Shown here: positions 16,763 through 26,580 of the stretch, piece by piece
How positions within the stretch are numbered: the stretch's first letter is position 1
Layout of the letters: each line of letters begins with the position of its first letter
Assembly: GCA_022425195.1 (NCBI GenBank)
Contig: JAKMFX010000047.1
Location: 1 to 37,151 of the forward strand
Length of the DNA: 37,151 nt
Source of the DNA: Flavobacteriales bacterium
Lineage (GTDB): Bacteria > Bacteroidota > Bacteroidia > Flavobacteriales > UBA7430
Direction of reading: 5' to 3'
Position numbers and translations under genes: made by a program
The notes under the pieces: model-generated
The model's database searches: none
What the model saw: only the letters and a program-made list of their open reading frames with translations
What the model was told of the DNA's origin: nothing

Positions 16763-17566
16763 ATGTCTGTAAAAACACACGTTTACATCGATGGATCGTG
16801 GATGTTCCACAATAAAAAATATTTAATAGAAGCCTATGGCGAGGAGGATTACGATATAGATTACAAGAAAATATCACTGATTATACAAGAACATCTCCTC
16901 AACAATTTAACCATAGATGTAGATATTGTCCGCACCTATTTTTACGGAACCATGCCGGTCAATAAGCCGGGATTTGCCCCCACCAAACAAAAAGCTTTTT
17001 ACAAATACCTTAAAGAAGAGTGTTATTTCGTAACGGATGTCTTTGAAGTTGATTACCAAGAGGATGAGTTGTCGAAACCACAGAACAACTCCTTACCTAT
17101 TGCCCTAGCCTCATCATTGCTTTACAATGCCGGGTTGAACACCTCTTACGACATTGCAGCCATCGCTTTAGGTGACCCAGATTACATATCAATGATTAAA
17201 CGGGCTCGAATGCTAGGTAAGCGAATTCTTCTCATAGGAATCAAAAACACCCCTGACACCCGTTTGCGAACACGTACGGCATTATTGGATTATCCTGTCT
17301 TGTATTTAGACGATCACCTTGAAACATTAAAACTAGATCGTCACGAGCATTTTAGACAATGTATGAGCTGTGATAACGAGGAAATGACGAATTGGCATGG
17401 TGCTGATTTTTATTGCTCAGAATGCCGTGAAAACGACTCTAGAGCACAATTGAGATCTTGTAATAATTGTGGTAAAGAAGAAGAAACCACTTGGTCTGAG
17501 CCCTACTATTATTGTTTTGATTGTAGAGAATCTCATCGAAAAAGCCAGAACACATTTAGTCTATAG
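16763..17566 (+). CDS. NYN (PIN-like) nuclease-domain protein with two C-terminal zinc ribbons
   Basis: A 267-aa protein. Residues 5-185 form a NYN/LabA-like domain of the PIN nuclease fold: 'THVYIDGSWMFHNKK' (catalytic-type D10) and 'DIAAIALGDPDYISMIKRAR' (D138, D140), then 'GKRILLIGIKN'. NYN domains are often RNases. The C-terminus holds two similar zinc ribbons: C200/C203-C218/C221 and C233/C236-C251/C254, each with a 'W...(D/P)(F/Y)YC' core, probably nucleic-acid binding. It is monocistronic, with a 257-bp gap in front and a strong terminator behind. The target RNA is unknown. The family call is secure; the activity is inferred. Confidence 0.87.
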   Translation: MSVKTHVYIDGSWMFHNKKYLIEAYGEEDYDIDYKKISLIIQEHLLNNLTIDVDIVRTYFYGTMPVNKPGFAPTKQKAFYKYLKEECYFVTDVFEVDYQEDELSKPQNNSLPIALASSLLYNAGLNTSYDIAAIALGDPDYISMIKRARMLGKRILLIGIKNTPDTRLRTRTALLDYPVLYLDDHLETLKLDRHEHFRQCMSCDNEEMTNWHGADFYCSECRENDSRAQLRSCNNCGKEEETTWSEPYYYCFDCRESHRKSQNTFSL

Positions 17567-17583
17567 AAACCGTATAAAGTTTC

Positions 17584-17615
17584 AATAAAAGCAAGCCCTA
17601 GGGCTTGCTTTTATT
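17584..17615. terminator. Bidirectional rho-independent terminator
   Basis: A perfect 32-base palindrome centred on CCCTAGGG at 17599/17600, with A-rich left and T-rich right flanks (TTTTATTTTTAT follows). It lies between the convergent NYN gene and the DUF4177 gene and can stop transcription from both sides. Confidence 0.9.
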
Positions 17616-17616
17616 T

Positions 17617-17832
17617 TTATAGTTCTCTAGAAAAGGTGATTACCGCAGCTTCTCTGGTCCAAAAGAAAAGCAATCGATGTTGTTCAATTACCTGAAAACA
17701 AACATCCCATCCTTCACGCCCATATCGATTCATGACTTCTTCCATTTTCTCAACAGGCATTTTACTTGCTCCCAAGAATAGTGAACTTAAAGCATTTTCT
17801 TTAATCACTTCTACTTTGTATTCCTTTCTCAT
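17617..17832 (-). CDS. DUF4177-like small protein
   Basis: A 71-aa soluble protein with the DUF4177 layout: an N-terminal strand 'KEYKVEVIKE', a helix with 'VEKMEEVMNRYGREGWDVC', then two strands 'QVIEQHRLLFFWTREAAVITFSR'. The 'GREGWDV' core is the family hallmark. Function unknown. It begins 37 bp after the end of the 2412-aa surface protein gene and precedes the shared terminator, so it is probably the last gene of that operon. Why a small cytosolic protein would be read with surface proteins is unclear. Confidence 0.75.
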   Translation of the reverse strand: MRKEYKVEVIKENALSSLFLGASKMPVEKMEEVMNRYGREGWDVCFQVIEQHRLLFFWTREAAVITFSREL

Positions 17833-17869
17833 AAAACATCAATCAACTAGAATTACTAATAGTTTTGAA

Positions 17870-20800
17870 TTATCGATATAAAACAATGCTTGTTTGATCT
17901 CTGATGACTGTGCCATCGAAGCCTACAAGCTCAAACTCCATAATGTATGTACCCATAGGGCAATATTTACCTGAATTGTTATAGGTGCCATCCCAAACAA
18001 AATCTATATCATTACTCGTAAAGACAAGGCTCCCCCAACGATCGTAAATATTTACTTCAATGGCCTTACCAAAAAGACCTGAATAAGAATAATGGTCATT
18101 GACACCATCTCCATCAGGGGTAAATGCATTCGGGAAATACTTCTTTGGAGACGGAACAAAACAAAAATCGTTCGAGATGCTATAATTATTTGACATGCTC
18201 TGAGCTACGACTCTATAACAGTAACTGGTATCAATTCCATTCTTTACCAAGTCTTGATCTGTGTATTCAAACGTAGAATTTGATAAAGTTTTCAGGTTGA
18301 CATAAGAACTGTCATCACTATTGTAATATTGGAGAGTGTAGTGCCTTACCCCTTCCTCCCAATCTTCATAGGGATTCCAGTGCAGGTAATAGTGTTCTGG
18401 GAATTGCACCCCTTTAAGTAATATATTAGCACCAATTCCACTATTAGGTCCTTCATTTCCACACTCATCAGCGTATGAAGCTCTATACTTATACCTCCTT
18501 CCTTTAGGGTTAGCGGTTACATCTACGAATAATGAATCTCTAGCAGCAGAGTAATCAGAGATCCACCCAAAATATTCATCCCAACGATGAATGTTGTAAT
18601 AGGTCATTTCGTGCGTGTAAAACTCATCCCATTCCGTGGTTAAATATTGATCATTGACAACTGTTGTTCTCACCAAATTCAAGGGTTGTGTAAAATCAAT
18701 GAATAAAGGTTCTTTTGATTTACTTACGTTCGAATTTGATTTATAAACGCCGTTAGGATGATGAGCTAGTACATAGTGAGTATAACTTGTATTACACAAA
18801 TTCGTGTCTGTGTAAAATGATACATCGCCAGCTACTGTATCTACCAGTTTATATTTTAACCCATCATCAGACCTGAAAATATCATAACGTAAAACTTCTT
18901 CCCAACCAACATAAGGAGTCCAACTTAAGTCCATCGTCTGATAGTCTGTGCTCTGAGTTTCCAAAAATATAGTGGAATGAACTAAAGATGTATCGGATGA
19001 AAATCCGCAACTGTCAAATTGTAGAATACTGTACTGGTTTAATTCATATTTGTTGACAGAATCATGGAGGTATAAATTATTCAAATCATCAAGTAACGAT
19101 ATTTCCTCCCATGGTCTAGAAAGAGTACGGTGGTAAATTTCTAAGGATTTAAAATTACTGTCTATTGAAAAACCTGACCAATACAACTCAATCCCAGTAT
19201 CTTCAACGCTGACATAAGCAATTTCAGGTTTTGTTACTATATCGTTTAAAATGACAATATCTACTGATTGAATACTCTCATCGGTACATCCTCGCATATC
19301 GGTTACAAAAAGTTCTATGTCGTAAACTCCAGAAGAATCAAACTCTTGAGTATAAGACGAATTGTCATCTAATAACTTGGAAACTGAATTGAATGTCCAC
19401 AGAGATGAAATTGAATCTGTTTCATATGATGAATTGTTGTTAAAACTCACAACAGGAGCATTAAAACATAAATCAGAAGTTGCATAATCGAAGGAAGCAA
19501 CTGGATTATCAAACACCTTAATCTTTTCAGGAATTAGGGTATCTGAGAAACACCCATTTTCAGATGTGATGCTGTGATAAACATCATACTCACCTGCTGT
19601 ATCATAAAGGTTTGTATTTTGGAAATTTTCATTTACAACAGCATTACCTATATCCCATACGAAGGAAGATAATTCTAAATCAAAAAATGAACTGTTATTT
19701 TCGAAACCAACCTCAAATGGAGGGCATCCAATGGAATCCGTAATAACAATATCAATGATTGGATTTGGATAGATCGTAAGGGTATCTTTAAAACTTGCAG
19801 CGCACTGACCCAACAATGCATTTAGGGCAATAGGGTATTCCATATACAAATCCTGAGTTTTTGAATAGGGAAAAGAAAATTCAATTTCATTGGTTTCATT
19901 CAAAACATAATTAACAGAATCGTACACTTTCGTTGCAAGTACATCCGTGACAGGGTCATATGAAAGAAATTGAAATTTTATATCCGAGGAAAACTCAGAC
20001 TCATCAATAATTTTAACAATCGTTCCGTCACAACCATAATCACTTTCAAAAGTAAACTTTGGATAGGGCCTTTTAACCTCATAGAGACTATTTTTTGTCA
20101 TCTGGTCTGCACATCCATGAACCGAGTTTACCTCAAGTGTCACATCATAAATCCCCATTTCAGTATAGAAAAAATCAACTTCCGAAGTCTCGTTGGAAGA
20201 TATCGGATCTGGTAGATTTCCTCCTTGGTAATCTTTACCCGTTGACGACCAAGAAAATGATGAAACGAAATCGTTATTGAGACTATTCAAATTTACAGGT
20301 TTAAAAGCGCAGATATCCCCTGTGTTGGAAGCTTCGAAATCAGCAAAAAGTCTATAAACCTCAATCGTTGTATCCTTTTGTAGGCTACAACCCAAATCAT
20401 TCGTAACACTCATGCTAAGCGGGTAAAAAACCGTTTGATTAATAGCGGATGAGTCCGTAGCTTTAATGTAAGTCCCTGTGGCTTGTGGGTCTTCAATAAT
20501 AAATTCATCATTAGAAATCCAACTAAAAAAAGTAGCTTCACCAATACCAACAGATAAATCGGCACTGATAGGAAAATCCTCTCCAACACAGACAATTTCT
20601 GGAAGGTTCAAATCTGCTTTAACACCGAATTGTATTTTTTTAGATGTTTGATAAACACATGGGGCTTCATCACCATTATCGACAATCAATTCACATGTAA
20701 GCTCATAAACTTTGGGCTCGTCAACTACAAACCGAATATTTCCTTGATCTTCAATGAGAGGGATGTTGGGCTCAATCGACCAGTTGAAATCTGTAACATT

Positions 20801-23800
20801 TAGTGGGGTATTTAGTACAGATTGATAATTGATCTGGTAATGCTTATCAATGGTTGACTTGTTATCAAAACAAACTACACCATCGACATCTTGAATCGTC
20901 ATCTCTAAATCATCAACAACAACTACAGAATCGCGATAGATCAGATCTGTACAACCTATATTATTGGTTGTCTTCAAGGAGACACCATAGGCCGTCAAAG
21001 GTTCAAGAGAAAATTGTGGATTGGTGTTAGTAGAACTATTATCTGGAATAACGGCATCATTATCATGAACAAAAAGTTGCCAATCCCAAGACTCAATATT
21101 GTCATTATTTAAGCTCGTAAGTTTAAAATCCTGGCCACTGCAAAGAAGCAAAGAGTCTGATCCGACAAAGTCAGCTATCACTTGTTTAACTTCTACATCA
21201 ACAGTATCAATAATCCAGCATCCCTCAGCATTTGTGAGTTTTAGGCTCATATTTGAACCTTCTAAAGAAGTGGGCATTGTATTAAATAATGGTGATTGCT
21301 TGGAAGAATCGTCAACGATTAACCCTGGACCTAGAGTCCACATGTAGTCGTAAGAATCTGAAAAATCATCTTTACTTACGGAAACTTCAAAAGCTTCTCC
21401 TAAACATACCGCTATAGGACTCTCAATCTCTGCTTCGATACCTACACGAAATGTTTTAGAATCTTCGAAAAGGCAAATGTCAAACAATCCATCTATGCTT
21501 ACCCTATAATTTAGAGTGTACAATCCAGAAAGCTCAAATTCATAAGAGGAGTTTGACACCAAAGCTTCTGACAAGGCTTCACCAGAAACTAAATTACTGT
21601 TTGAGCCAAGTAGTTTTTTCGTTCCATCCGGGAGTGTCAACTCCCATGATTCATCTAGTGGAATATAATCATAACCATCAAACTCCGGAATCGTCCTAGC
21701 TATAAAATTTTGGCTGACTCGTTCTTCGCCATTAAAACATATGTTTTCTGGAATGGGATCAATGGATATGATGTAATTGTTTAACAAAATCATCTCTTCG
21801 TAGAGCTTGAAGTCGGAACATCCCTCAAATGAAGTGACTTTTAAGCCAACATCAGAAAAACCCATTTCTGTAAACGGACGGGTTATCAATGAATCTCCAT
21901 CAGTATTGACTGGGCTAAGATTGGGTTCCTGAAAAGTCCATTCCCAAGTATTGATACGGTTGTTATTCAAGCTCTCAAATGCCACCTCCTCTCCATTACA
22001 ATAAAGAATTGTATCAGAAGCAGTAAAATCTGCTGATACATCGTATATCTCTACTGTTTTTGTGAGATTTGCAGTACATCCGTTTGGATTGCTTAACATC
22101 AAATTGATTTGAGAATCCCCAGCATAGAATTCATCTATACTAACCTTTGGGTTTGCAGAAAAAGGATCACTTAGGGACAAGCCCTCACCAACACTCCATT
22201 GGTAGTTGTTGGCTTCATCTACAGGAGTATTTTGACGAATAGAAACCTCGAAATCTTCACCATCACAAACCGCTTCAGGGGAAATAATTTCAGTATTCAA
22301 GCCAATAAAGAAATTCTGCGAATCTTGATACCTGCAGAAGTCATTACCCGACGTATAAGTAAATATGTATCTGATGGTATATTCTCCAGTAACCGTAAAG
22401 TCGTAAGATGAAGTCGATTTTATGAATGGCGTATAGGTTTGTGCGATTGTGAGGGGAGTTTCGACACTGCCATCAGGCAATACCAACTCCCAAGTATCTC
22501 CGAGTGCATTAAAACTGTATTTATCTAAATCTATGACTGTATTGGCTATAAATTCTTGACTTACACTTTGAGCTCCATCAAAACAAATATTGTCAGGCAC
22601 AGGCTCTAAATTGGTGGTAAAAGTATTCGTTAAAACGGCATTTTCAATGCTCTTCGTGTTTTCACAGCCTTCTTCTGAGATGAGCTTTAAACTCACTGTA
22701 GATTGACCAGCATCTGTAAATCTATGGGTGAAGTTTGGGTCAGATTTTATTTGATTTGTTGTTGAATTTGTCTCTTCGATGGTCCAAATCCAACTGGCAA
22801 TTCTATCGTTATTTAAACTGGAAATTTCTACATTTTGATCTGTACAATATAGAATGGATTTGGATACATTAAAATCGGCGACCACATCGTATACCTCTAT
22901 ACTTTTGGACACCTCCGTCCAGCAACCATTAGAATTTGTTAATCTCAAAGAAATCTGCTGTGTGCTTTGCTCGGGTTGGATCCCGGCAGACACTTTAGGC
23001 AAAGCAGATGATGCATTGTCTATCGTTAATCCTGAACTTGCCGTCCAATCGTATTGATATACGTTTGAAGGATTGTCGGTGTTAAGTAAGATGTCAAATT
23101 CATTACCCACACAAATAATCGATGGTTCCGTAATTTCAGCATTTAAGCCCACATCAAAAGTCTTGGAATCTTGGTATGAACAGATTTCATTTTCCCCATC
23201 AAAAGTGATGAAATACGTAATGGTGTAGGTACCAGGAATGGTAAAGTCATACGAAGTCTTTGATTCTATGAACTCTAAAGGATTGATAGATTCAAAGGGA
23301 GTACTTGAAACAAGTTGTTCCTTACTGCCGTCTGGTAAAGTCAACTCCCATGACTCAGAACCAGCCACATATGCATAAGCTGTCGAGGCAGGGACAGTCA
23401 TTGCCGTAAATTCATAAATTACGGATGGGTTACCATTAAAACAAATGTTATTGGGAGGTGTGTTGATTGTGGTTGTATATTCATTAAAGACAATCATATC
23501 GTCCACAGAATCTGAGGACTCGCAGCCATCTTGTGATTTTACATTCAATGAAACATCGTAGGCTCCAAATTCATCCAATTGAATCAAACTGGAAAAGGAA
23601 TCGTTTGATGCTTGCTCAATATTGTTTTGTTTGAATGACCAATTGTAGTCTAAGTCATTCACCTTATTCATTGGGGTTAAATCAGCAGTATTAATTTGCT
23701 TTAGTCCGCAATACTTTATCGTAGATGAATTAATCTCCGCAACAGGACCTCCTATGGAGAAATAATCAGCAAATATTTTACTTCCTGAACAACCGGTTGA

Positions 23801-25108
23801 GCTATTTTCGATAAGTAGTGTAAGATCGTAGCTCTGCGCATCGGAAGACGCTAGCAAAAGTGAAGCGGCAGGGTTTGTACTTGTGAGGGTTTCAGAAGCA
23901 TCCCAAGCTCCATTTTCTGGGATTATGCTCCACAAGTAATTGTAATCATTTCTTTGGTTGGCAAGTTCCGTCATATCAGATAATTCTGTCGGAAGAGAAA
24001 AATCGCATGTGAACCGATTGATGTTCTCCGTCAAGACAGGATCTATGTAATCAAGACGCACATTTAAAGGACTTGAATAGGAGGAACTACAAATACCCGT
24101 GTAATCAAGCTGAACCGTATAATCTCCTTCTGTAGCTGGTATAAAAGTAATGGCATTGGAACTGGATGAAACCACCTCCCCTGCTGGGATTCCCGACCAA
24201 CTAAAATTAGAGGCATCCGACTTGTGAGCACTGCTGTTCGTCAAGGTAATACTTTCGTCGGAGCATAAAACACCATCATAATTCGTATCGAAACTAACGT
24301 TATGTGCAATGTCATGGCTATAATCCAATTGAGTATTGATAACACATTCACTGTTGTCAAAAGATATAGACAAGGGTATGGAAAAGTTTTCGCTGAGAAT
24401 ATCGCCGTTAACACTTGTTTGAATAGGGAATTCTACAGGGTCTAAATAGCTGTTTGAATAGCTGGATTCATGAGAAAATCGAAGGGTATAATCAAGACCT
24501 GAAGCCACACAACCTTCTTGGGCGTCAATTCGCTCTGTGGTAATATCTTCAAGAACGGGTCCATCATTAATTGTAAAGGCAAAAGTTTTTTTATCAAAAC
24601 ATTCGTTTTGATCTGTAACGCGGAGTAAAACATCTTTTTGAACGGGCTCAGTAAAGGATAAATTTAGTGATGTTGTGTTGTAAAGATTGTTTTCAAATTC
24701 CCAAGTGCTTGAAATAAAGTCATTGGCATTAAGGATTTGAAAATCTAGTTCTAGAATCCCATCACAGAGATAATAATCAGATTTGATGTTCGTGGTTATA
24801 TCAGTTTTTGGATAAACGGTAAAATTGTACACCTCTGAACATGCCTCTGAAATACTGGTGATTTGGTAATCTCCAGCGTTTTCAAAGGTTGCGTAATATT
24901 CCTTACCGGCCGATCCTTCTACGACTCCTTCCACAACCCCTTCTTTTGGTGATATATCCCAAACAGCTTCACTAGGAGCGGTCAAACCTATACTTGCAGT
25001 GACTTCACTTGATAAACACAAATTTGTAGTAGAAGATACTTCCAACCCACATTGCGCGTAAGCTGAAAATGGTAATAAGAAAAAAAATGTAACAAATAAG
25101 TACTTCAT
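17870..25108 (-). CDS. Giant T9SS-secreted repeat protein with type B (CHU_C) sorting domain
   Basis: 2412 aa. Signal peptide at residues 1-18 ('MKYLFVTFFFLLPFSAYA'). Residues to about 550 are Ig/PKD-like. Residues about 550-1720 are four super-repeats of about 285 residues (starting near 556, 839, 1121 and 1411). Each begins 'NICFNG...', then 'WELTLPDG', then 'AEI..P..VC.GE.F', then 'ADF..S...C...SLNND.I.SW.W'; the fourth is the most diverged. More PKD-like units follow ('SFVWDIGNA', 'SSLWTFNS'), then about four fibronectin-III-like domains (about 1960-2310). The last 90 residues are a type B sorting domain: 'KYFPNAFTPDGDGVNDHY', 'YDRWGSLVF', 'WDGTYNNSGKYCPMGTY'. It is expected to be exported by T9SS and held at or shed from the cell surface; adhesion is inferred. 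Third gene of its operon. Confidence 0.93.
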   Translation of the reverse strand: MKYLFVTFFFLLPFSAYAQCGLEVSSTTNLCLSSEVTASIGLTAPSEAVWDISPKEGVVEGVVEGSAGKEYYATFENAGDYQITSISEACSEVYNFTVYPKTDITTNIKSDYYLCDGILELDFQILNANDFISSTWEFENNLYNTTSLNLSFTEPVQKDVLLRVTDQNECFDKKTFAFTINDGPVLEDITTERIDAQEGCVASGLDYTLRFSHESSYSNSYLDPVEFPIQTSVNGDILSENFSIPLSISFDNSECVINTQLDYSHDIAHNVSFDTNYDGVLCSDESITLTNSSAHKSDASNFSWSGIPAGEVVSSSSNAITFIPATEGDYTVQLDYTGICSSSYSSPLNVRLDYIDPVLTENINRFTCDFSLPTELSDMTELANQRNDYNYLWSIIPENGAWDASETLTSTNPAASLLLASSDAQSYDLTLLIENSSTGCSGSKIFADYFSIGGPVAEINSSTIKYCGLKQINTADLTPMNKVNDLDYNWSFKQNNIEQASNDSFSSLIQLDEFGAYDVSLNVKSQDGCESSDSVDDMIVFNEYTTTINTPPNNICFNGNPSVIYEFTAMTVPASTAYAYVAGSESWELTLPDGSKEQLVSSTPFESINPLEFIESKTSYDFTIPGTYTITYFITFDGENEICSYQDSKTFDVGLNAEITEPSIICVGNEFDILLNTDNPSNVYQYDWTASSGLTIDNASSALPKVSAGIQPEQSTQQISLRLTNSNGCWTEVSKSIEVYDVVADFNVSKSILYCTDQNVEISSLNNDRIASWIWTIEETNSTTNQIKSDPNFTHRFTDAGQSTVSLKLISEEGCENTKSIENAVLTNTFTTNLEPVPDNICFDGAQSVSQEFIANTVIDLDKYSFNALGDTWELVLPDGSVETPLTIAQTYTPFIKSTSSYDFTVTGEYTIRYIFTYTSGNDFCRYQDSQNFFIGLNTEIISPEAVCDGEDFEVSIRQNTPVDEANNYQWSVGEGLSLSDPFSANPKVSIDEFYAGDSQINLMLSNPNGCTANLTKTVEIYDVSADFTASDTILYCNGEEVAFESLNNNRINTWEWTFQEPNLSPVNTDGDSLITRPFTEMGFSDVGLKVTSFEGCSDFKLYEEMILLNNYIISIDPIPENICFNGEERVSQNFIARTIPEFDGYDYIPLDESWELTLPDGTKKLLGSNSNLVSGEALSEALVSNSSYEFELSGLYTLNYRVSIDGLFDICLFEDSKTFRVGIEAEIESPIAVCLGEAFEVSVSKDDFSDSYDYMWTLGPGLIVDDSSKQSPLFNTMPTSLEGSNMSLKLTNAEGCWIIDTVDVEVKQVIADFVGSDSLLLCSGQDFKLTSLNNDNIESWDWQLFVHDNDAVIPDNSSTNTNPQFSLEPLTAYGVSLKTTNNIGCTDLIYRDSVVVVDDLEMTIQDVDGVVCFDNKSTIDKHYQINYQSVLNTPLNVTDFNWSIEPNIPLIEDQGNIRFVVDEPKVYELTCELIVDNGDEAPCVYQTSKKIQFGVKADLNLPEIVCVGEDFPISADLSVGIGEATFFSWISNDEFIIEDPQATGTYIKATDSSAINQTVFYPLSMSVTNDLGCSLQKDTTIEVYRLFADFEASNTGDICAFKPVNLNSLNNDFVSSFSWSSTGKDYQGGNLPDPISSNETSEVDFFYTEMGIYDVTLEVNSVHGCADQMTKNSLYEVKRPYPKFTFESDYGCDGTIVKIIDESEFSSDIKFQFLSYDPVTDVLATKVYDSVNYVLNETNEIEFSFPYSKTQDLYMEYPIALNALLGQCAASFKDTLTIYPNPIIDIVITDSIGCPPFEVGFENNSSFFDLELSSFVWDIGNAVVNENFQNTNLYDTAGEYDVYHSITSENGCFSDTLIPEKIKVFDNPVASFDYATSDLCFNAPVVSFNNNSSYETDSISSLWTFNSVSKLLDDNSSYTQEFDSSGVYDIELFVTDMRGCTDESIQSVDIVILNDIVTKPEIAYVSVEDTGIELYWSGFSIDSNFKSLEIYHRTLSRPWEEISLLDDLNNLYLHDSVNKYELNQYSILQFDSCGFSSDTSLVHSTIFLETQSTDYQTMDLSWTPYVGWEEVLRYDIFRSDDGLKYKLVDTVAGDVSFYTDTNLCNTSYTHYVLAHHPNGVYKSNSNVSKSKEPLFIDFTQPLNLVRTTVVNDQYLTTEWDEFYTHEMTYYNIHRWDEYFGWISDYSAARDSLFVDVTANPKGRRYKYRASYADECGNEGPNSGIGANILLKGVQFPEHYYLHWNPYEDWEEGVRHYTLQYYNSDDSSYVNLKTLSNSTFEYTDQDLVKNGIDTSYCYRVVAQSMSNNYSISNDFCFVPSPKKYFPNAFTPDGDGVNDHYSYSGLFGKAIEVNIYDRWGSLVFTSNDIDFVWDGTYNNSGKYCPMGTYIMEFELVGFDGTVIRDQTSIVLYR

Positions 25109-25128
25109 AAGGGAGAGGTTTGATTACT

Positions 25129-26544
25129 CTATCTGTAAATTTGAAAGTAACCTGAAATATCGTGTTTCACATCTGGCGGATACGTATTCAATTTATATTG
25201 AATATGATAATAATAGAGGCCTTCTAAACGATTCTTACCTCGAGCATTTTTGCCATCCCAGTTAGGAAGCTCATCATTCGTGTTGGAGGAGTAAATATTT
25301 TTACCCCACTGGTTAAATATTTGGAGATTGTAATCCGTTGAGGTACACAACTCTTGATTTTCGGCATCACTATGGATGTAAAACGGTTTGAAAACATCGT
25401 TGTTGTTATCCCCATTTGGAGAAAAGAAATTCGGCATTTCAATTTGACAATCACAACCATCAAATTCGGAGTAACTTACCTCAAAATTTCTAATCAATGT
25501 GTCACATCCATAAAATTCTATCTGATAAGAACCCACCTCATTTGTCGACAGTGAACTGTCTTCAGAAAACAAAATACCATCGCGATACCAAGAAATACTT
25601 GGATATAACTGATGTGTTTTAGCTGTGAAATCAATAAATATAGAATCGCCAAGACAAAGGGGCGAAAAATCAAACTCTGGAACAGGCGTATATGGAAAGG
25701 ATACTTGAAAGGTTTCAATCCTATCGTAACATCCCGTAAAACTCAAACCGTAAACACCTTCCCTATCAATGAGTATTGTACTGTCTGTGGAATAAAACTC
25801 CCCATTGTATACCCAGGTAAATTCTTTGTAGGAGGAGAAATCTCCCTCAGGAAAATCAATGTAATTGTCTTCTACTGGACAAATAATGGTATCTGGAAAG
25901 CTATAAGGAGTAGTATTAACCTCAGTAGTGGTTAATACAAATGAATCACGAATTGTATCACATCCATATAATTCCAAGGAATAGGTGCCTTCTTCGGATA
26001 TCTCTATGGACCCTAAGGAACTTTTCATGTACACGGAATCTTGATAAAACCATCGATATGCGGTGTAACCCCCAGTCAATCCTTTTGGATACTTTACTTC
26101 TACGACATCGCCTTCACAGATGTTTAGGTCAGGCAATAATGAGTCTCCCTGATTAGACACATGATAAATCAATTCAAATGTCTTTGACAGGGTGTCGCAC
26201 CCATACAATTCAAAACGGAAGGTGTCTTCTTCATTAATGATTATAGAACTGTCTGAGCTCAAAACTTGATCCCCTTGGTACCATGAGAAAGATTGATATC
26301 TAGAAAAATCTCCATCAGGAAAATCAACTTGAATGGAATCTCCGAAACATACGTATTGATTTGATAAGACCAAATTAATACTGTCATTGGGAATGACAAA
26401 CCCTCCTGATAATGTATCACAAGCACTGGGATCGTTGCTCTCATTTAACATTTGTTCATCTAAAGACGGAAACTCACTTGATTGAGCAACAAACATGTTT
26501 AGTGATAAAATAAGAAGGAAAACGAAGTTATATATTGGTTTCAT
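25129..26544 (-). CDS. T9SS-secreted Ig-repeat protein with type B sorting domain
   Basis: 471 aa. Signal peptide about residues 1-20. Four ~70-residue Ig-like repeats (about 58-127, 137-204, 216-282, 292-357) share 'C.GD.I.(V/I)DF..G....Y..F.W(Y/V)..(G/D)', then 'S.DSSI.I.E.GTY..ELYGCDT...F.V'; the two cysteines of each repeat probably form a disulphide. Residues 370-471 are a type B T9SS sorting domain ('MPNFFSPNGDNNNDVFKPF', 'QIFNQWGKNIYSS', 'WDGKNARGKNRLEGLYYYHI'). It lies between the DUF1566 gene (36 bp upstream) and the 2412-aa gene (20 bp downstream), so the two cargo proteins are probably made together. Ligand unknown. Confidence 0.93.
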   Translation of the reverse strand: MKPIYNFVFLLILSLNMFVAQSSEFPSLDEQMLNESNDPSACDTLSGGFVIPNDSINLVLSNQYVCFGDSIQVDFPDGDFSRYQSFSWYQGDQVLSSDSSIIINEEDTFRFELYGCDTLSKTFELIYHVSNQGDSLLPDLNICEGDVVEVKYPKGLTGGYTAYRWFYQDSVYMKSSLGSIEISEEGTYSLELYGCDTIRDSFVLTTTEVNTTPYSFPDTIICPVEDNYIDFPEGDFSSYKEFTWVYNGEFYSTDSTILIDREGVYGLSFTGCYDRIETFQVSFPYTPVPEFDFSPLCLGDSIFIDFTAKTHQLYPSISWYRDGILFSEDSSLSTNEVGSYQIEFYGCDTLIRNFEVSYSEFDGCDCQIEMPNFFSPNGDNNNDVFKPFYIHSDAENQELCTSTDYNLQIFNQWGKNIYSSNTNDELPNWDGKNARGKNRLEGLYYYHIQYKLNTYPPDVKHDISGYFQIYR

Positions 26545-26580
26545 GAAATGGGTTTAAGTTTAAGTCAAATGAAAAAATGA

